Numbered from the stretch's first letter, positions 1 through 9,067 are shown. The stretch: 64,000 bases of DNA from SMWN01 sp965221455 (GCA_965221455.1 OZ244890.1:2170001-2234000), one strand, 5' to 3'. The notes: generated by a model from the letters alone, not told the origin. Translations and numbers: made by a program.

Positions 1-2
1 AA

Positions 3-323
3 GATGAAACACCAGGCGAAATCAATACCAATAATGTAAGTCGAATCAAGGCTGGCTTAACAAGTAAAATAAATGACGCCACCCACACTTTATTTATTGT
101 CGGAAAATATGCCAACCAGTTACATAATGATCATGGGGAAATTGGTTTTAAAAACTGGATCAATTTTGAAGCCTATCAAAGCATTAAAAGTGATAATTAT
201 CTTGCCGTGATCAAGCTTGATGATTCCTGTGTAATTCCAGAAGAACTAAAAGTAAAACATTGGTGGATATCTGGTTTCTCTGAGAAAAACGTGATCGATG
301 TGTTAAACGACTCATCAAAATAA
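3..323 (+). CDS. TIR-like (MTH538/DUF1863-type) domain protein, C-terminal part
   Basis: The reading frame is open from the window edge to a TAA at 321-323, so only about 106 C-terminal residues are visible. The visible part has an alternating strand/helix pattern. A stretch reading TLFIVGKYANQ is followed by NWINFEAYQSIK and then YLAVIKLDD, which matches the TIR-like MTH538 (DUF1863) family where a sheet strand precedes a conserved W-x3-E helix. Proteins of this family occur in anti-phage systems such as Thoeris and often bind or degrade nucleotides. The gene ends 4 bp before a membrane-protein gene, which suggests one transcript. The assignment is from motif pattern only and the N-terminal half is outside the window. 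Confidence 0.6.
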   Translation, partial: DETPGEINTNNVSRIKAGLTSKINDATHTLFIVGKYANQLHNDHGEIGFKNWINFEAYQSIKSDNYLAVIKLDDSCVIPEELKVKHWWISGFSEKNVIDVLNDSSK

Positions 324-327
324 AACC

Positions 328-957
328 ATGAGTTTAGACATTGGTAAACTGCAAATACTATCTGAGCACTACACTCATACATTTGATTTTTTACAGTTTC
401 ATCTAAGAAAAAGGGATAAATTATTCATTGGTATTTTGCTACTAATAATTATAATGCTCTTCCAAATATATACACCTGATGAAACATCAGGTGTGATTAC
501 CCAGCTTATATCCGACAAATTGGGCCTGAAAACACCTGTAAACTTCTTATATATTCAGAGTGTTATTTGGTTTGTTATGCTGGCCATAATCATTAAATAT
601 TTCCAGACAGTAGTGTGTATTGATCGGCAGTATGACTACGTTCATGCATTGGAAAATATATTGAGTAGCCAATACAGCGATGGTGCATTTACACGTGAGG
701 GTAAATCTTATTTAAGCGATTATCCTGTGTTTCTTAACTGGGTGTCATTTCTATACACAATACTGTTTCCAGTAATATTGTTGGTGGTCGTTACTTCAGA
801 GATTATTATCGAATGCAAACAATACGGGTACACTGAAATTCTCATATGGTTTAATGCGCTTATTTATATTTTTATTCTTGTTTCTATCGCTTTGTATTTG
901 TATGTCATACATTTTAAAAAGAAAACACACACACAAACTGAACGATTAGAAAAATGA
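328..957 (+). CDS. Four-TM membrane protein paired with TIR-like gene
   Basis: The 209-residue product has a hydrophilic N-terminal helix (1-30), hydrophobic segments near residues 32-48, 73-95, 136-160 and 170-194, and a short basic tail. There is no signal peptide. I do not recognise the family. It starts 4 bp after the TIR-like gene and its stop overlaps the region just before the next start (ATGAGATG), so the three genes look co-transcribed and translationally coupled. Membrane partners next to TIR or nucleotide-sensing genes commonly act as effectors in defence operons. That role is an inference from position and topology, not from a recognised domain. Confidence 0.55.
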   Translation: MSLDIGKLQILSEHYTHTFDFLQFHLRKRDKLFIGILLLIIIMLFQIYTPDETSGVITQLISDKLGLKTPVNFLYIQSVIWFVMLAIIIKYFQTVVCIDRQYDYVHALENILSSQYSDGAFTREGKSYLSDYPVFLNWVSFLYTILFPVILLVVVTSEIIIECKQYGYTEILIWFNALIYIFILVSIALYLYVIHFKKKTHTQTERLEK

Positions 958-958
958 G

Positions 959-1198
959 ATGACAGATATATCGTACAAAGAATATGTGATACGTCCTGCA
1001 CCAATGCAGCTTGCGGATACTAACGAATGGAATATGGAACTATACATATCCAAAGATAATGGAAGTGAAATTAAAGAGCGAAAATTTTTTACAGCAAACA
1101 CATTCGAAACTAAAGAAGAAGCAATCCAACATTGTATAAACTTTGGTAAGCAGATAATCGATGGTGAAGTTGAAGATTGCACTGTGTCTGACCTTTAA
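959..1198 (+). CDS. Small hypothetical protein, third gene of TIR-like operon
   Basis: The 79-residue acidic protein begins one base after the TGA of the upstream membrane-protein gene, a tight spacing that supports it as real. It contains YKEYVIRP near the start, a central strand-rich part and a helix with FETKEEAIQHCINFGKQ. The layout (two or three strands followed by a helix) resembles small HlyU/CV_2116-like proteins, but the similarity is weak. No catalytic motif is visible. Its job may be tied to the two upstream genes. It is the last gene of that cluster before a 120-bp gap. Confidence 0.5.
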   Translation: MTDISYKEYVIRPAPMQLADTNEWNMELYISKDNGSEIKERKFFTANTFETKEEAIQHCINFGKQIIDGEVEDCTVSDL

Positions 1199-1321
1199 TA
1201 CTCTCTTCTCTCACACTCTCATCACTCAAAAGAGAAAGGTACGAAACCCTGAAATGATACGCAACGCATCGTTTGCAATCGTGGGTGGTGATAGTGACCC
1301 AAATCAGGCTAAAATCCGTCC

Positions 1322-2062
1322 ATGGGATATGCACTGTTAAAGGAAAAACCGCCTCTAGGGCCAAAAGTAGCTCCTCGGCCAAAAACGGCAATGGAGCGAG
1401 CCGGAGAGCGTTGGTTTAGCAGGGAAAAGTCGCATCTTAAGCTAGGATGCGCGTCAGTTGAAGTAGTTCACCCAGACCATCTGGGGACACCGCAGAAGAT
1501 AACCAATCAGGCACAAGCGACTGTATGGGAAGCGACGTATACGCCGTTTGGGAAAGCGACGATTACCACTAGTACGATTACGAATAATCTGAGGTTCCCC
1601 GGCCAGTATTACGATCAGGAAACGAATCTGCACTACAACTTAAACCGTTATTACGATCCTCAACTCGGAAGATATATTACCAGTGACCGTATAGGACTTG
1701 CTGGTGGCATGAATAGCTATGGCTATGCACTACAAAATCCGATTAGGTATGTTGACCCGGATGGGCGTATTCCGATACCAGTGTTTACCGGGGCAGCAGG
1801 TGCTATTGGTGCTTTCATAGGCACTGCATCTACTGGTGGTAGCCCAAGGGAGATTATTCGGGCTGCTGTCATCGGCGGTTTGGCGGGTGCTGGCGCAGGT
1901 TTGGGATTAGCATTTGTACCTGGTGCTGTTGCTGGCACCATCACCACACCGGGGATTACACAGGCCATTACTGGTATTTTGGGTGGAGTGTTGGGTAATA
2001 CCCTGAACGGACTGGACTTGGTGTCACAGGTTATGGGAGCAGAGCCAGATGAGTGCCAGTGA
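1322..2062 (+). CDS. RHS tip cassette U1 (leader plus alpha-type tip)
   Basis: The 246-residue protein has three parts. Residues 1-45 are a leader (ALLKEKPPLG, then ERAGERWFSREK) also found in U10 and, more diverged, U11 and U12. Residues 48-149 are the end of an RHS core, with HPDHLGTPQKIT, FPGQYYD, RYYDPQLGRYITSD and the boundary motif YVDPDGR. Residues 150-246 are a glycine- and alanine-rich hydrophobic tip ending in DECQ. Complete RHS proteins run over 1000 residues, so nearly all of the cocoon is missing. The 3' end overlaps the next gene by 14 bp. The tip resembles that of U6 (alpha type). A membrane-active toxin role is an inference. Confidence 0.7.
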   Translation: MGYALLKEKPPLGPKVAPRPKTAMERAGERWFSREKSHLKLGCASVEVVHPDHLGTPQKITNQAQATVWEATYTPFGKATITTSTITNNLRFPGQYYDQETNLHYNLNRYYDPQLGRYITSDRIGLAGGMNSYGYALQNPIRYVDPDGRIPIPVFTGAAGAIGAFIGTASTGGSPREIIRAAVIGGLAGAGAGLGLAFVPGAVAGTITTPGITQAITGILGGVLGNTLNGLDLVSQVMGAEPDECQ

Positions 2063-2393
2063 ATCCTGGCAAACCAGAGGTATACAGCTACTCTATCTTT
2101 GGGCCTATATCAATCTGTTGTTGTATATGGTCTATGCTGTGTCCCTGATCATGGGCTGGGCAGAAGCTTGGGAAGGTGAAGGTGGTGACTGGCTTGTAAT
2201 TTTTGGCTGTTTTCTTTTTCCTGGTTTAGGAATTTTTGCCTTATGGGCGCGTAATGAGTTTGATTGGGTGACCCTGGAGCAAGGTGGTCAGGTTGGGCTG
2301 TTCAGTCGTGCTATCTGGATATCTATGGGTACAATGATGAATATAGGAAGCAGTTATATCTACTGGCGGGATACCTTGCCTTTGTTTAAGTAA
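2049..2393 (+). CDS. Candidate immunity protein of U1 (3-TM, alpha type)
   Basis: The 114-residue protein has about three hydrophobic segments (roughly 12-35, 45-66 and 83-103) and no other domain I recognise. Its ATG lies inside the end of the U1 tip gene, reading the overlap in another frame, which points to coupled translation. A close relative (113 residues, same WQTRGIQ start and YIYWRDTLPLFK end) follows the related tip in U6. In RHS and other polymorphic toxin loci the gene directly downstream of the tip encodes immunity, so that is the best guess. There is no direct evidence for the function. Confidence 0.6.
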   Translation: MSASESWQTRGIQLLYLWAYINLLLYMVYAVSLIMGWAEAWEGEGGDWLVIFGCFLFPGLGIFALWARNEFDWVTLEQGGQVGLFSRAIWISMGTMMNIGSSYIYWRDTLPLFK

Positions 2394-2431
2394 ATCGTTC
2401 TCTGGTTTTGTAACCTTCCCCAACTTAGATA

Positions 2432-3318
2432 TGTAACCCTCCCCAAAAATAGTCTCATGCAAGATGTTGTGATTTTGTTCATACCAGAGAGAGACAGGAG
2501 AACAAAATGCAACCGAAGACATTTAGCGAAAGCCAGATATTCAAGATACTGAAAGCAGCAGAAAACGGACGTGCAGTAAAAGATTTATGCCGAGAATATG
2601 GCATGAGCGATGTGAGTTTTTATCGCTGGCGTTCCAAATATGGCGGTATGGAATTAGCTGATATCCGCCGCATGAAAGAACTGGAGAAAGAAAACAATCA
2701 GCTTAAGAAAATGTTTGCCGATTTGAGCCTGGAGAATACCGCCCTCAAAGACCTTATCGAAAAAAAGCTCTGAGTGTAGATACCAAAAGAGAAAATATTT
2801 TGTATCTTCACCAAACCCACAAGTAGAGTATTCGGCAAGCCTGTTTGGCCTTGCAGTTGAGTCGCTCAGTGTATCGTTATCAGCCCAAACCCAGAGACGA
2901 TACGCCGCTGATTGATGGGCTATTAGCACTGCTGGAACAATATCCACGTTTTGGGATTAAAAAGCTGTTCATTCTGTTGAGGAAACAAGGCCATGGCTGG
3001 AATCATAAGCGCGTGTATCGGGTTTACTGCCAATTGGGACTTAATCTGAAACGGCGCACGAAAAAACGATTGCCGGGTCGGTATCCCCAAGTACTGGCCA
3101 TCCCGGCATCAGTAAATCAATGCTGGTCGATGGATTTTATGAGTGATTGTCTCTACGACGGCCGTCGATTCCGAACACTGAATATTGTCGATGACTTCAA
3201 CCGAGAAGTCCTGGCCATTGAAGTTGATTTGAGTTTAACGGCTGAACGCGTGGTGCGTGTGCTGAATCGACTCAGTGAATGGCGTGGCTTACCTCAAGCG
3301 ATTCGTGTTGATAATGGC
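2432..3318 (+). mobile_element. IS-A, IS3 family (IS407-like), 3'-truncated copy 1
   Basis: The copy starts with the left terminal repeat TGTAACCCTCCCC and carries orfA plus the 5' part of orfB. It ends abruptly at the DNG codons that hold the second catalytic Asp, where RHS core sequence begins. A second end-like sequence, TGTAACCTTCCCC, lies just upstream at 2409, so insertion next to an older end is possible. The same end-point recurs in the copies at 13699-14585 and 20176-21065. Confidence 0.85.
2507..2773 (+). CDS. IS-A OrfA (transposase HTH subunit), only intact copy
   Basis: The 88-residue IS3-family OrfA has a helix-turn-helix (FSESQIFKILKAAENG, then YGMSDVSFYRWRSKYGG) followed by a leucine-rich coiled coil. 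It ends at an A7G run before the TGA, the kind of slippery site that IS3 elements use for a -1 shift into orfB. Codon 29 is CGA here, while the four other copies in this window have TGA at that position, so this is the only one able to make full OrfA. The orfB downstream is broken by TAG at 2824-2826 and is truncated. Confidence 0.85.
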   Translation: MQPKTFSESQIFKILKAAENGRAVKDLCREYGMSDVSFYRWRSKYGGMELADIRRMKELEKENNQLKKMFADLSLENTALKDLIEKKL

Positions 3319-5721
3319 ACCACCACAACCCTGACCTACGATGCCCGCAGACGCCTGCTCACCAGAACCATCGACAGCCAAACCACCACCTACACCTACG
3401 ACGGCATCGGCAACATCACCAAAACCACCTTGCCGAACGGTTCATTCCTGACATACGAATACGATGCAGCACAACGATTGACAGCGGTACAAGACAATCT
3501 GCGCAACCGCATCGAATACACACTGGACAAACTGGGCAACAGAACACAAGAAAATGTCAAAGACCCGAGCGGCACCCTGACGCGCACCCTGAGTCGAACC
3601 TACAACAGCCTCAATCGATTAACCAAAATCACAGGCGGAGCGAATCAAGCCACCACCTTCGCCCATGATACCCATGGCAACCCAACCAGCGTCACAGTAG
3701 ATGCCATCACCACCACCAATAGCGCCGGACTCAACCAACAAACAAGCCAGGCCTATGATGCACTGAACCGAATCAGCACCAGCACCGATGCCACCAACGG
3801 CATCACCACCTATACCTATGACGCCAGAGACAACCTGACCAGCGTCACCGATGCAAAAGGCTACATCACCCGCTATACCTACAGTGGTTTAGACGATCTG
3901 ACACAACAACAAAGTCCGGACACTGGCACCACGCGCTACGGCTATGACAGCGTCGGCAACAGAACCAGCCAGATTGATGCACGGGGCATCAGCAACACCT
4001 ACAGCTACGACGCCCTGAACCGATTAACCAACATCAGCTACCCGGACAGCACCCAAAACGTGACCTACACCTATGACAGCGCAACCGGATGTAACAAAGG
4101 CAAAGGCAGACTATGCAAAATGGCAGATGCCAGTGGCAGCACGACCTACAGCTACGATGCACGAGGCAACCTCAGTAGCCAGACCACGACCATCGGCAGC
4201 AACATAAAGACCACCCGTTACACCTACAATGGAGCCGACCAACTGACACAAATGACCTATCCGGGAGGGCGAACAGTCGATTACACCCGTAACACACTGG
4301 GGCAAATCAGCGGCGTGACCACAAAACAAGGCAGTACAGCCAGCGTCACCATCAGCAGCAACATGACCTGGAAACCCTTCGGCCCCATGAGCGGCATGAC
4401 CTATGGCAACAACCTGGTACAAAGCAAGACCTACGACCTGGACTACCGCCTGACACAAATTCTCACCACGAACGGCAGCACCCATCAAAACCTGAGCTAC
4501 ACCCACAATGCCGCAGACAACATCACCCGCATTGCCGATACCGTTACAAGCAGCCGCAGTCAAACACTGGTCTATGACAAACTCAATCGACTGACCGATG
4601 CCACCAGCCACTATGGAGATATCGACTATGCCTATGATACGATAGGCAACAGAACCAGAGAAACAAACAATACAGTCGCAGAAACCTACAGCTACAAAAT
4701 GAATAGCCATCAACTGACCCAAAAAGGGACGACGACGTACACCCATGCTGCCAATGGCAACATGACCGACAACAGCAGACACACCTTTACCTACGGAGAT
4801 AACAACCGGCTAAAACACATCAGTGTCTCTGGCAGCACCATTGCCACCCATACCTACACCTACAATGGACGCGGAGAACGTGTCAAGAAAAGCGGCAACA
4901 GCACCACCTACTACCATTACGACCCAAGCGGCCAACTCATTGCAGAAACAGATACACTGGGCAACACACAAGTGGAATACATCTACATTGATAGCCGACC
5001 GGCAGCGATAGTGAGGAATGGCACACTGCATTACATCCACCCAGACCATCTGGGGACACCGCAGAAGATAACCAATCAGACACAAGCGACTGTATGGGAA
5101 GCGGCGTATACGCCGTTTGGTAAAGCAACGATAACCACTAGTACGATTACCAATAACCTGAGGTTCCCCGGCCAGTATTACGATGTGGAAACGAATCTTC
5201 ACTACAACATGTTCCGTTATTATGACCCTACGTTAGGGCGTTACATCACTTCAGACCCAATCGGATTATTAGGTGGAATCAACACCTATGCTTATGTAGG
5301 GCAGAATCCAATCAGGTACATTGACCCGGATGGCAGGGTGTTGGTGCCAGCCGTTACAGGTGGTGTGGGTCTTGTGGTCGGCGGTGTTAGTGGAGCGATA
5401 CAGAGTGGAACTATTGGGGGAGCTTTCAAAGGTGCCATCATTGGCGGTGCTGCGGGTGCATTGGCTGGTGTGGGTTTTGCGGGATTTGTCCCTGCAACGG
5501 CGAAACTCACGGGCAGCGGTATTGGTAGCACCATCGGTGGTATTATCGGCGGTCTTCTTGGTAATGCTGTTACGGGGTCATCCATTGTTGGGGATGCCAT
5601 CGGTGCACCCTTACCTGGTTCAGGTAGCCTTGACCCTACGGATGAAGTTACCCGGCAGCAATTCTGTCTGCTGAACCCTAATGCAGTCATATGCCAAGAT
5701 GAATCAACCGAATGTGAATAA
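2845..5721 (+). CDS. Chimeric transposase-RHS cassette U2 (beta-type tip)
   Basis: The 958-residue frame is a fusion. Residues 1-158 are IS-A OrfB up to the second catalytic Asp (MDF...VDNG), so the catalytic Glu is lost. Residues 159-830 are RHS/YD repeats (many YxYDxxGN units) and the RHS-associated core with RYYDPTLGRYITSDPIG and YIDPDGR. Residues 831-958 are a glycine-zipper tip ending with RQQFCLLNPNAVIC and TECE. The nominal start is a TTG inside orfB because of an upstream TAG. Whether any protein is made is uncertain. The RHS part is nearly identical to six other copies in the window. The 3' end overlaps a membrane-protein gene. Confidence 0.75.
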   Translation: MALQLSRSVYRYQPKPRDDTPLIDGLLALLEQYPRFGIKKLFILLRKQGHGWNHKRVYRVYCQLGLNLKRRTKKRLPGRYPQVLAIPASVNQCWSMDFMSDCLYDGRRFRTLNIVDDFNREVLAIEVDLSLTAERVVRVLNRLSEWRGLPQAIRVDNGTTTTLTYDARRRLLTRTIDSQTTTYTYDGIGNITKTTLPNGSFLTYEYDAAQRLTAVQDNLRNRIEYTLDKLGNRTQENVKDPSGTLTRTLSRTYNSLNRLTKITGGANQATTFAHDTHGNPTSVTVDAITTTNSAGLNQQTSQAYDALNRISTSTDATNGITTYTYDARDNLTSVTDAKGYITRYTYSGLDDLTQQQSPDTGTTRYGYDSVGNRTSQIDARGISNTYSYDALNRLTNISYPDSTQNVTYTYDSATGCNKGKGRLCKMADASGSTTYSYDARGNLSSQTTTIGSNIKTTRYTYNGADQLTQMTYPGGRTVDYTRNTLGQISGVTTKQGSTASVTISSNMTWKPFGPMSGMTYGNNLVQSKTYDLDYRLTQILTTNGSTHQNLSYTHNAADNITRIADTVTSSRSQTLVYDKLNRLTDATSHYGDIDYAYDTIGNRTRETNNTVAETYSYKMNSHQLTQKGTTTYTHAANGNMTDNSRHTFTYGDNNRLKHISVSGSTIATHTYTYNGRGERVKKSGNSTTYYHYDPSGQLIAETDTLGNTQVEYIYIDSRPAAIVRNGTLHYIHPDHLGTPQKITNQTQATVWEAAYTPFGKATITTSTITNNLRFPGQYYDVETNLHYNMFRYYDPTLGRYITSDPIGLLGGINTYAYVGQNPIRYIDPDGRVLVPAVTGGVGLVVGGVSGAIQSGTIGGAFKGAIIGGAAGALAGVGFAGFVPATAKLTGSGIGSTIGGIIGGLLGNAVTGSSIVGDAIGAPLPGSGSLDPTDEVTRQQFCLLNPNAVICQDESTECE

Positions 5722-6055
5722 ACTGGTCAGCTTTTTTGTCAAAACCGCCTATCTTATTGCTTATTTTAATATCATTATCCACATTGGCTATCTAATTCTT
5801 TTTACACTTGGAATGGTCAGTGCACCACTAGATGAACGCGGTGGTGTGCAATCGCCATTTTGGATGGTGGTGGGATTCTGTTTACTCATGCCTTTTTCAT
5901 GTTGGTTGGTGTTGCACTGGCGTTATGAGGTTGATTTGATGACGATGCAACAAGGCAGCAGTGCCCTCAGTCGCTTTATTTTTGTTTCTATATCGTTGGT
6001 GGGCAATGCTTTTTTCATTTATTGGTTTTTTGACGTAATCGTGGACTGGATTTAG
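5699..6055 (+). CDS. Candidate immunity protein of U2 (3-TM, beta type)
   Basis: The product is about 118 residues from the ATG at 5699; an in-frame ATG at 5681 would add six residues. Three hydrophobic segments are visible, the first being AYFNIIIHIGYLILFTLG. The start overlaps the end of the U2 tip gene. The near-identical protein of U5 differs mainly in the loop after the first segment (LDERGGVQSPFW here, LDDPAVVQASFW there), and the two tips also differ in a limited part. That pattern fits paired toxin and immunity alleles. The function is inferred from position. Confidence 0.6.
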   Translation: MNQPNVNKLVSFFVKTAYLIAYFNIIIHIGYLILFTLGMVSAPLDERGGVQSPFWMVVGFCLLMPFSCWLVLHWRYEVDLMTMQQGSSALSRFIFVSISLVGNAFFIYWFFDVIVDWI

Positions 6056-6065
6056 TTGTTAATTT

Positions 6066-6217
6066 TCAAATAGGCTTCATTGCGTTTTCAACACGCTGTT
6101 TAGCAATCATTGCATCAATCAGCTTAACCACTGTTTCCTGGTCTTCATTATTGAAGGCTTCTAATTCCTGAAAACGTTCGATCAAACGAGTGTTATGTAA
6201 TGGAATTTGCAACCTAA
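6066..6217 (-). pseudogene. XRE regulator C-terminal fragment
   Basis: Read on the minus strand, this stretch encodes LIERFQELEAFNNEDQ and then a helix ending VENAMKPI. It is clearly homologous to the C-terminus of the XRE regulator at 10523-10945 (LFKRFQELELFDEDDRE). The helix-turn-helix part is missing, cut off by an inverted IS-B end. The same fragment recurs at 17330-17481, where it also has an in-frame stop. Confidence 0.65.
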
Positions 6218-6528
6218 GCAACTGGTACGGATTTATTAGACCACTACACAGCTTTGGCGTTATCAAATTAAGCAGAGTATGAGTCGTCGCGGCAACTGTT
6301 GGGATAATGCCCCGATGGAACGCTGCTTTAGGAGCTTTAAATCTGAATGGATGCCGAAGACTTTTTATACATCTTATGAACAAGCTGAAAAAGATATTAT
6401 GCAATACATCAAACACTACAACGGCTATCGGGGTCATAGTTATATTAATTATCTAACGCCTGTTGAAGCTGAGAAATAAATTGCATAAAAAAACTTATCG
6501 AGGTGTACGGATATACTGGACCACTACA
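6218..6528 (+). mobile_element. IS-B remnant: inverted left end plus 3' end of orfB
   Basis: Positions 6218-6248 are the first 31 bp of IS-B in inverted orientation. They are followed directly by the last 280 bp of IS-B in direct orientation, including the orfB C-terminus with the catalytic Glu motif NAPMERCF, and the right end GGACCACTACA. The internal part is gone. The right end joins RHS core at 6529. An identical arrangement sits at 17482-17792, so the structure was duplicated after it formed. Confidence 0.8.
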
Positions 6529-8661
6529 AATCGATTAACCAAAATCACAGGCGGAGCGAATCAAGCCACCACCTTCGCCTATGATACCCATGGCAACCCA
6601 ACCAGCGTCACAGTAGATGCCATCACCACCACCAATAGCGCCGGACTCAACCAACAAACAAGCCAGGCCTATGATGCACTGAACCGAATCAGCACCAGCA
6701 CCGATGCCACCAACGGCATCACCACCTACACCTATGACGCCAGAGACAACCTGACCAGCGTCACCGATGCAAAAGGCTACATCACCCGCTATACCTACAG
6801 TGGTTTAGACGATCTGACACAACAACAAAGTCCGGACACTGGCACCACGCGCTACGGCTATGACAGCGTCGGCAACAGAACCAGCCAGATTGATGCACGG
6901 GGCATCAGCAACACCTACAGCTACGACGCCCTGAACCGATTAACCAACATCAGCTACCCGGACAGCACCCAAAACGTGACCTACACCTATGACAGTGCAA
7001 CCGGATGTAACAAAGGCAAAGGCAGACTATGCAAAATGGCAGATGCCAGTGGCAGCACGACCTACAGCTACGATGCACGAGGCAACCTCAGTAGCCAGAC
7101 CACGACCATCGGCAGCAACATAAAGACCACCCGTTACACCTACAATGGAGCCGACCAACTGACACAAATGACCTATCCGGGAGGGCGAACAGTCGATTAC
7201 ACCCGTAACACACTGGGGCAAATCAGCGGCGTGACCACAAAACAAGGCAGTACAGCCAGCGTCACCATCAGCAGCAACATGACCTGGAAACCCTTCGGCC
7301 CCATGAGCGGCATGACCTATGGCAACAACCTGGTACAAAGCAAGACCTACGACCTGGACTACCGCCTGACACAAATTCTCACCACGAACGGCAGCACCCA
7401 TCAAAACCTGAGCTACACCCACAATGCCGCAGACAACATCACCCGCATTGCCGATACCGTTACAAGCAGCCGCAGTCAAACACTGGTCTATGACAAACTC
7501 AATCGACTGACCGATGCCACCAGCCACTATGGAGATATCGACTATGCCTATGATACGATAGGCAACAGAACCAGAGAAACAAACAATACAGTTGCAGAAA
7601 CCTACAGCTACAAAATGAATAGCCATCAACTGACCCAAAAAGGGACGACGACGTACACCCATGCTGTCAATGGCAACATGACCGACAACAGCAGACACAC
7701 CTTTACCTACGGAGATAACAACCGGCTAAAACACATCAGTGTCTCTGGCAGCACCATTGCCACCCATACCTACACCTACAATGGACGCGGAGAACGTGTT
7801 AAGAAAAGCGGCAACAGCACCACCTACTACCATTACGACCCAAGCGGCCAACTCATTGCAGAAACAGATACACTGGGCAACACACAAGTGGAATACATCT
7901 ACATTGATAGCCAACCGGCAGCGATAGTGAGGAATGGCACACTGCATTACATCCACCCAGACCATCTGGGGACACCGCAGAAGATAACCAATCAGACACA
8001 AGCGACTGTATGGGAAGCGACGTATACGCCGTTTGGGAAAGCGACGATTACCACTAGTACGATTACCAATAACCTGAGGTTTCCCGGCCAGTATTACGAT
8101 CAGGAAACGAATCTGCACTACAACTACTTTAGATACTACGACCCAACACTCGGAAGGTATATCACGAGTGACCCGATTGGGTTGAGAGGTGGTTACAATA
8201 CTTATTCATATGCTACCCAAAATGCGATTAGATTTATTGATCCATATGGGCTTGTAGAATTTCCCGTCGATAAAAGATTATCAGGAGTCCTAATTTCTGA
8301 TATTAATTCAATTGCAGAAAAAGGTGGTGGTAAATTATCTGTTCCAGATTTACTTCGAATCTTAAATTTCCCTGCTGATGTTGCTAATCGAATAAATGAG
8401 TCTCGTGGAGATGTTACTTTGAATTGTCCCACACCAGAACAAGGTGACTTTTCGAATGAAGGTGAAAAGATAACAGAGAAGATACCGGGAGCACCATTTA
8501 AACTTACATTGAGTAAAGATGTGAGAGGGGATATATCTATTTCTCCAGAAAAAATAGTATTAGATAATTTAAAAGGAATAAATGCGAAAGGCCTTGGTAT
8601 TTTTAGTTTTAATTTAGATTCGATTACAGTAACGCCTGGTAAAGTTAATATTGATCTTTGA
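6463..8661 (+). CDS. RHS cassette U3 with a non-glycine tip (delta type)
   Basis: The 732-residue frame begins with 22 residues read from the IS-B tail (start TTG) and joins RHS repeats at NRLTKITGG. The core ends with FIDPYGL near residue 596. The tip (597-732) differs from all others here: it is not glycine-rich, is more AT-rich than the core, and contains LSVPDLLRILNFPADVANRI and a strand-rich end. I do not recognise it. A Cys-containing tail is absent. The 3' end overlaps a 4-TM gene by 11 bp. The tip probably arrived by exchange onto a shared core. Confidence 0.7.
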   Translation: MKLRNKLHKKTYRGVRIYWTTTNRLTKITGGANQATTFAYDTHGNPTSVTVDAITTTNSAGLNQQTSQAYDALNRISTSTDATNGITTYTYDARDNLTSVTDAKGYITRYTYSGLDDLTQQQSPDTGTTRYGYDSVGNRTSQIDARGISNTYSYDALNRLTNISYPDSTQNVTYTYDSATGCNKGKGRLCKMADASGSTTYSYDARGNLSSQTTTIGSNIKTTRYTYNGADQLTQMTYPGGRTVDYTRNTLGQISGVTTKQGSTASVTISSNMTWKPFGPMSGMTYGNNLVQSKTYDLDYRLTQILTTNGSTHQNLSYTHNAADNITRIADTVTSSRSQTLVYDKLNRLTDATSHYGDIDYAYDTIGNRTRETNNTVAETYSYKMNSHQLTQKGTTTYTHAVNGNMTDNSRHTFTYGDNNRLKHISVSGSTIATHTYTYNGRGERVKKSGNSTTYYHYDPSGQLIAETDTLGNTQVEYIYIDSQPAAIVRNGTLHYIHPDHLGTPQKITNQTQATVWEATYTPFGKATITTSTITNNLRFPGQYYDQETNLHYNYFRYYDPTLGRYITSDPIGLRGGYNTYSYATQNAIRFIDPYGLVEFPVDKRLSGVLISDINSIAEKGGGKLSVPDLLRILNFPADVANRINESRGDVTLNCPTPEQGDFSNEGEKITEKIPGAPFKLTLSKDVRGDISISPEKIVLDNLKGINAKGLGIFSFNLDSITVTPGKVNIDL

Positions 8662-9067
8662 TATTATTAGAATTATGAATGTAACGAATAAAATTCCAAT
8701 TGTATTTTTATCGTTTTATTTATTGTCTGGCATATATATATTATGGATATATAGATTATTGATAGAACCAGATATTGAAAGTTTGTTGCTATATGGGTTT
8801 TATTCGTTACCAGTCTTTATTTCTTTTTTAGGAAGTATTAATCTGTTTTTAAAAAGAAGATACAGGGTCCATATTTTTATATGTAGCATCTATTGGCTTG
8901 TTAATAGCTTATCAGAAATAATATTCTCTGAACGATCGATGTTGCCAAATTCACCATTTATTATTTTGATGTTGTTAGTATCATTTTCTACTATTTTTTT
9001 TCTTTGTTATACCAAAATAACATTGAGAGAATTAAGGGGTCAAGAATTAAGGGGTCAAAGCCCTTAA
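8651..9067 (+). CDS. Candidate immunity protein of U3 (4-TM)
   Basis: The 138-residue hydrophobic protein has about four membrane segments: IPIVFLSFYLLSGIYILW, a segment around residues 40-58, one around 70-85, and FIILMLLVSFSTIFFLCY. It overlaps the U3 tip gene by 11 bp and shares that tip's low G+C, so the two likely moved together. The last codons run into a small palindromic repeat (RELRGQELRGQSP), so the natural C-terminus may be shorter. No family is recognised. Immunity is inferred from position. Confidence 0.55.
   Translation: MIFDIIRIMNVTNKIPIVFLSFYLLSGIYILWIYRLLIEPDIESLLLYGFYSLPVFISFLGSINLFLKRRYRVHIFICSIYWLVNSLSEIIFSERSMLPNSPFIILMLLVSFSTIFFLCYTKITLRELRGQELRGQSP
9031..9067. repeat. 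Small palindromic repeat, copy 1
   Basis: A short AATTAAGGGGTCAAG unit is followed by TTAAGGG-N7-CCCTTAA (9047-9067). The same 7-7-7 palindrome occurs at 9404-9424 and a shorter relative at about 9255-9272. The words AAGGGGTC and AAGGTGACAG (9080-9089, again at 39576-39585) are typical of dispersed repeats seen beside RAYT-type transposases, although no RAYT gene is present here. Confidence 0.6.

Noticed and set aside
3396..3587. Minus-strand frame of 63 codons at the start of the RHS core, repeated in other units
   Set aside because: It is a shadow of the conserved RHS frame, with no ribosome-binding site and no family.
4111..4782. Long minus-strand open frame of 223 codons inside the RHS core, repeated at 7027, 11714, 15378, 18291, 21858 and 25558
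   Set aside because: It is antisense to the RHS/YD repeats. Its recurrence only reflects the repeated core, and its composition mirrors the Thr/Tyr codons of the sense strand.
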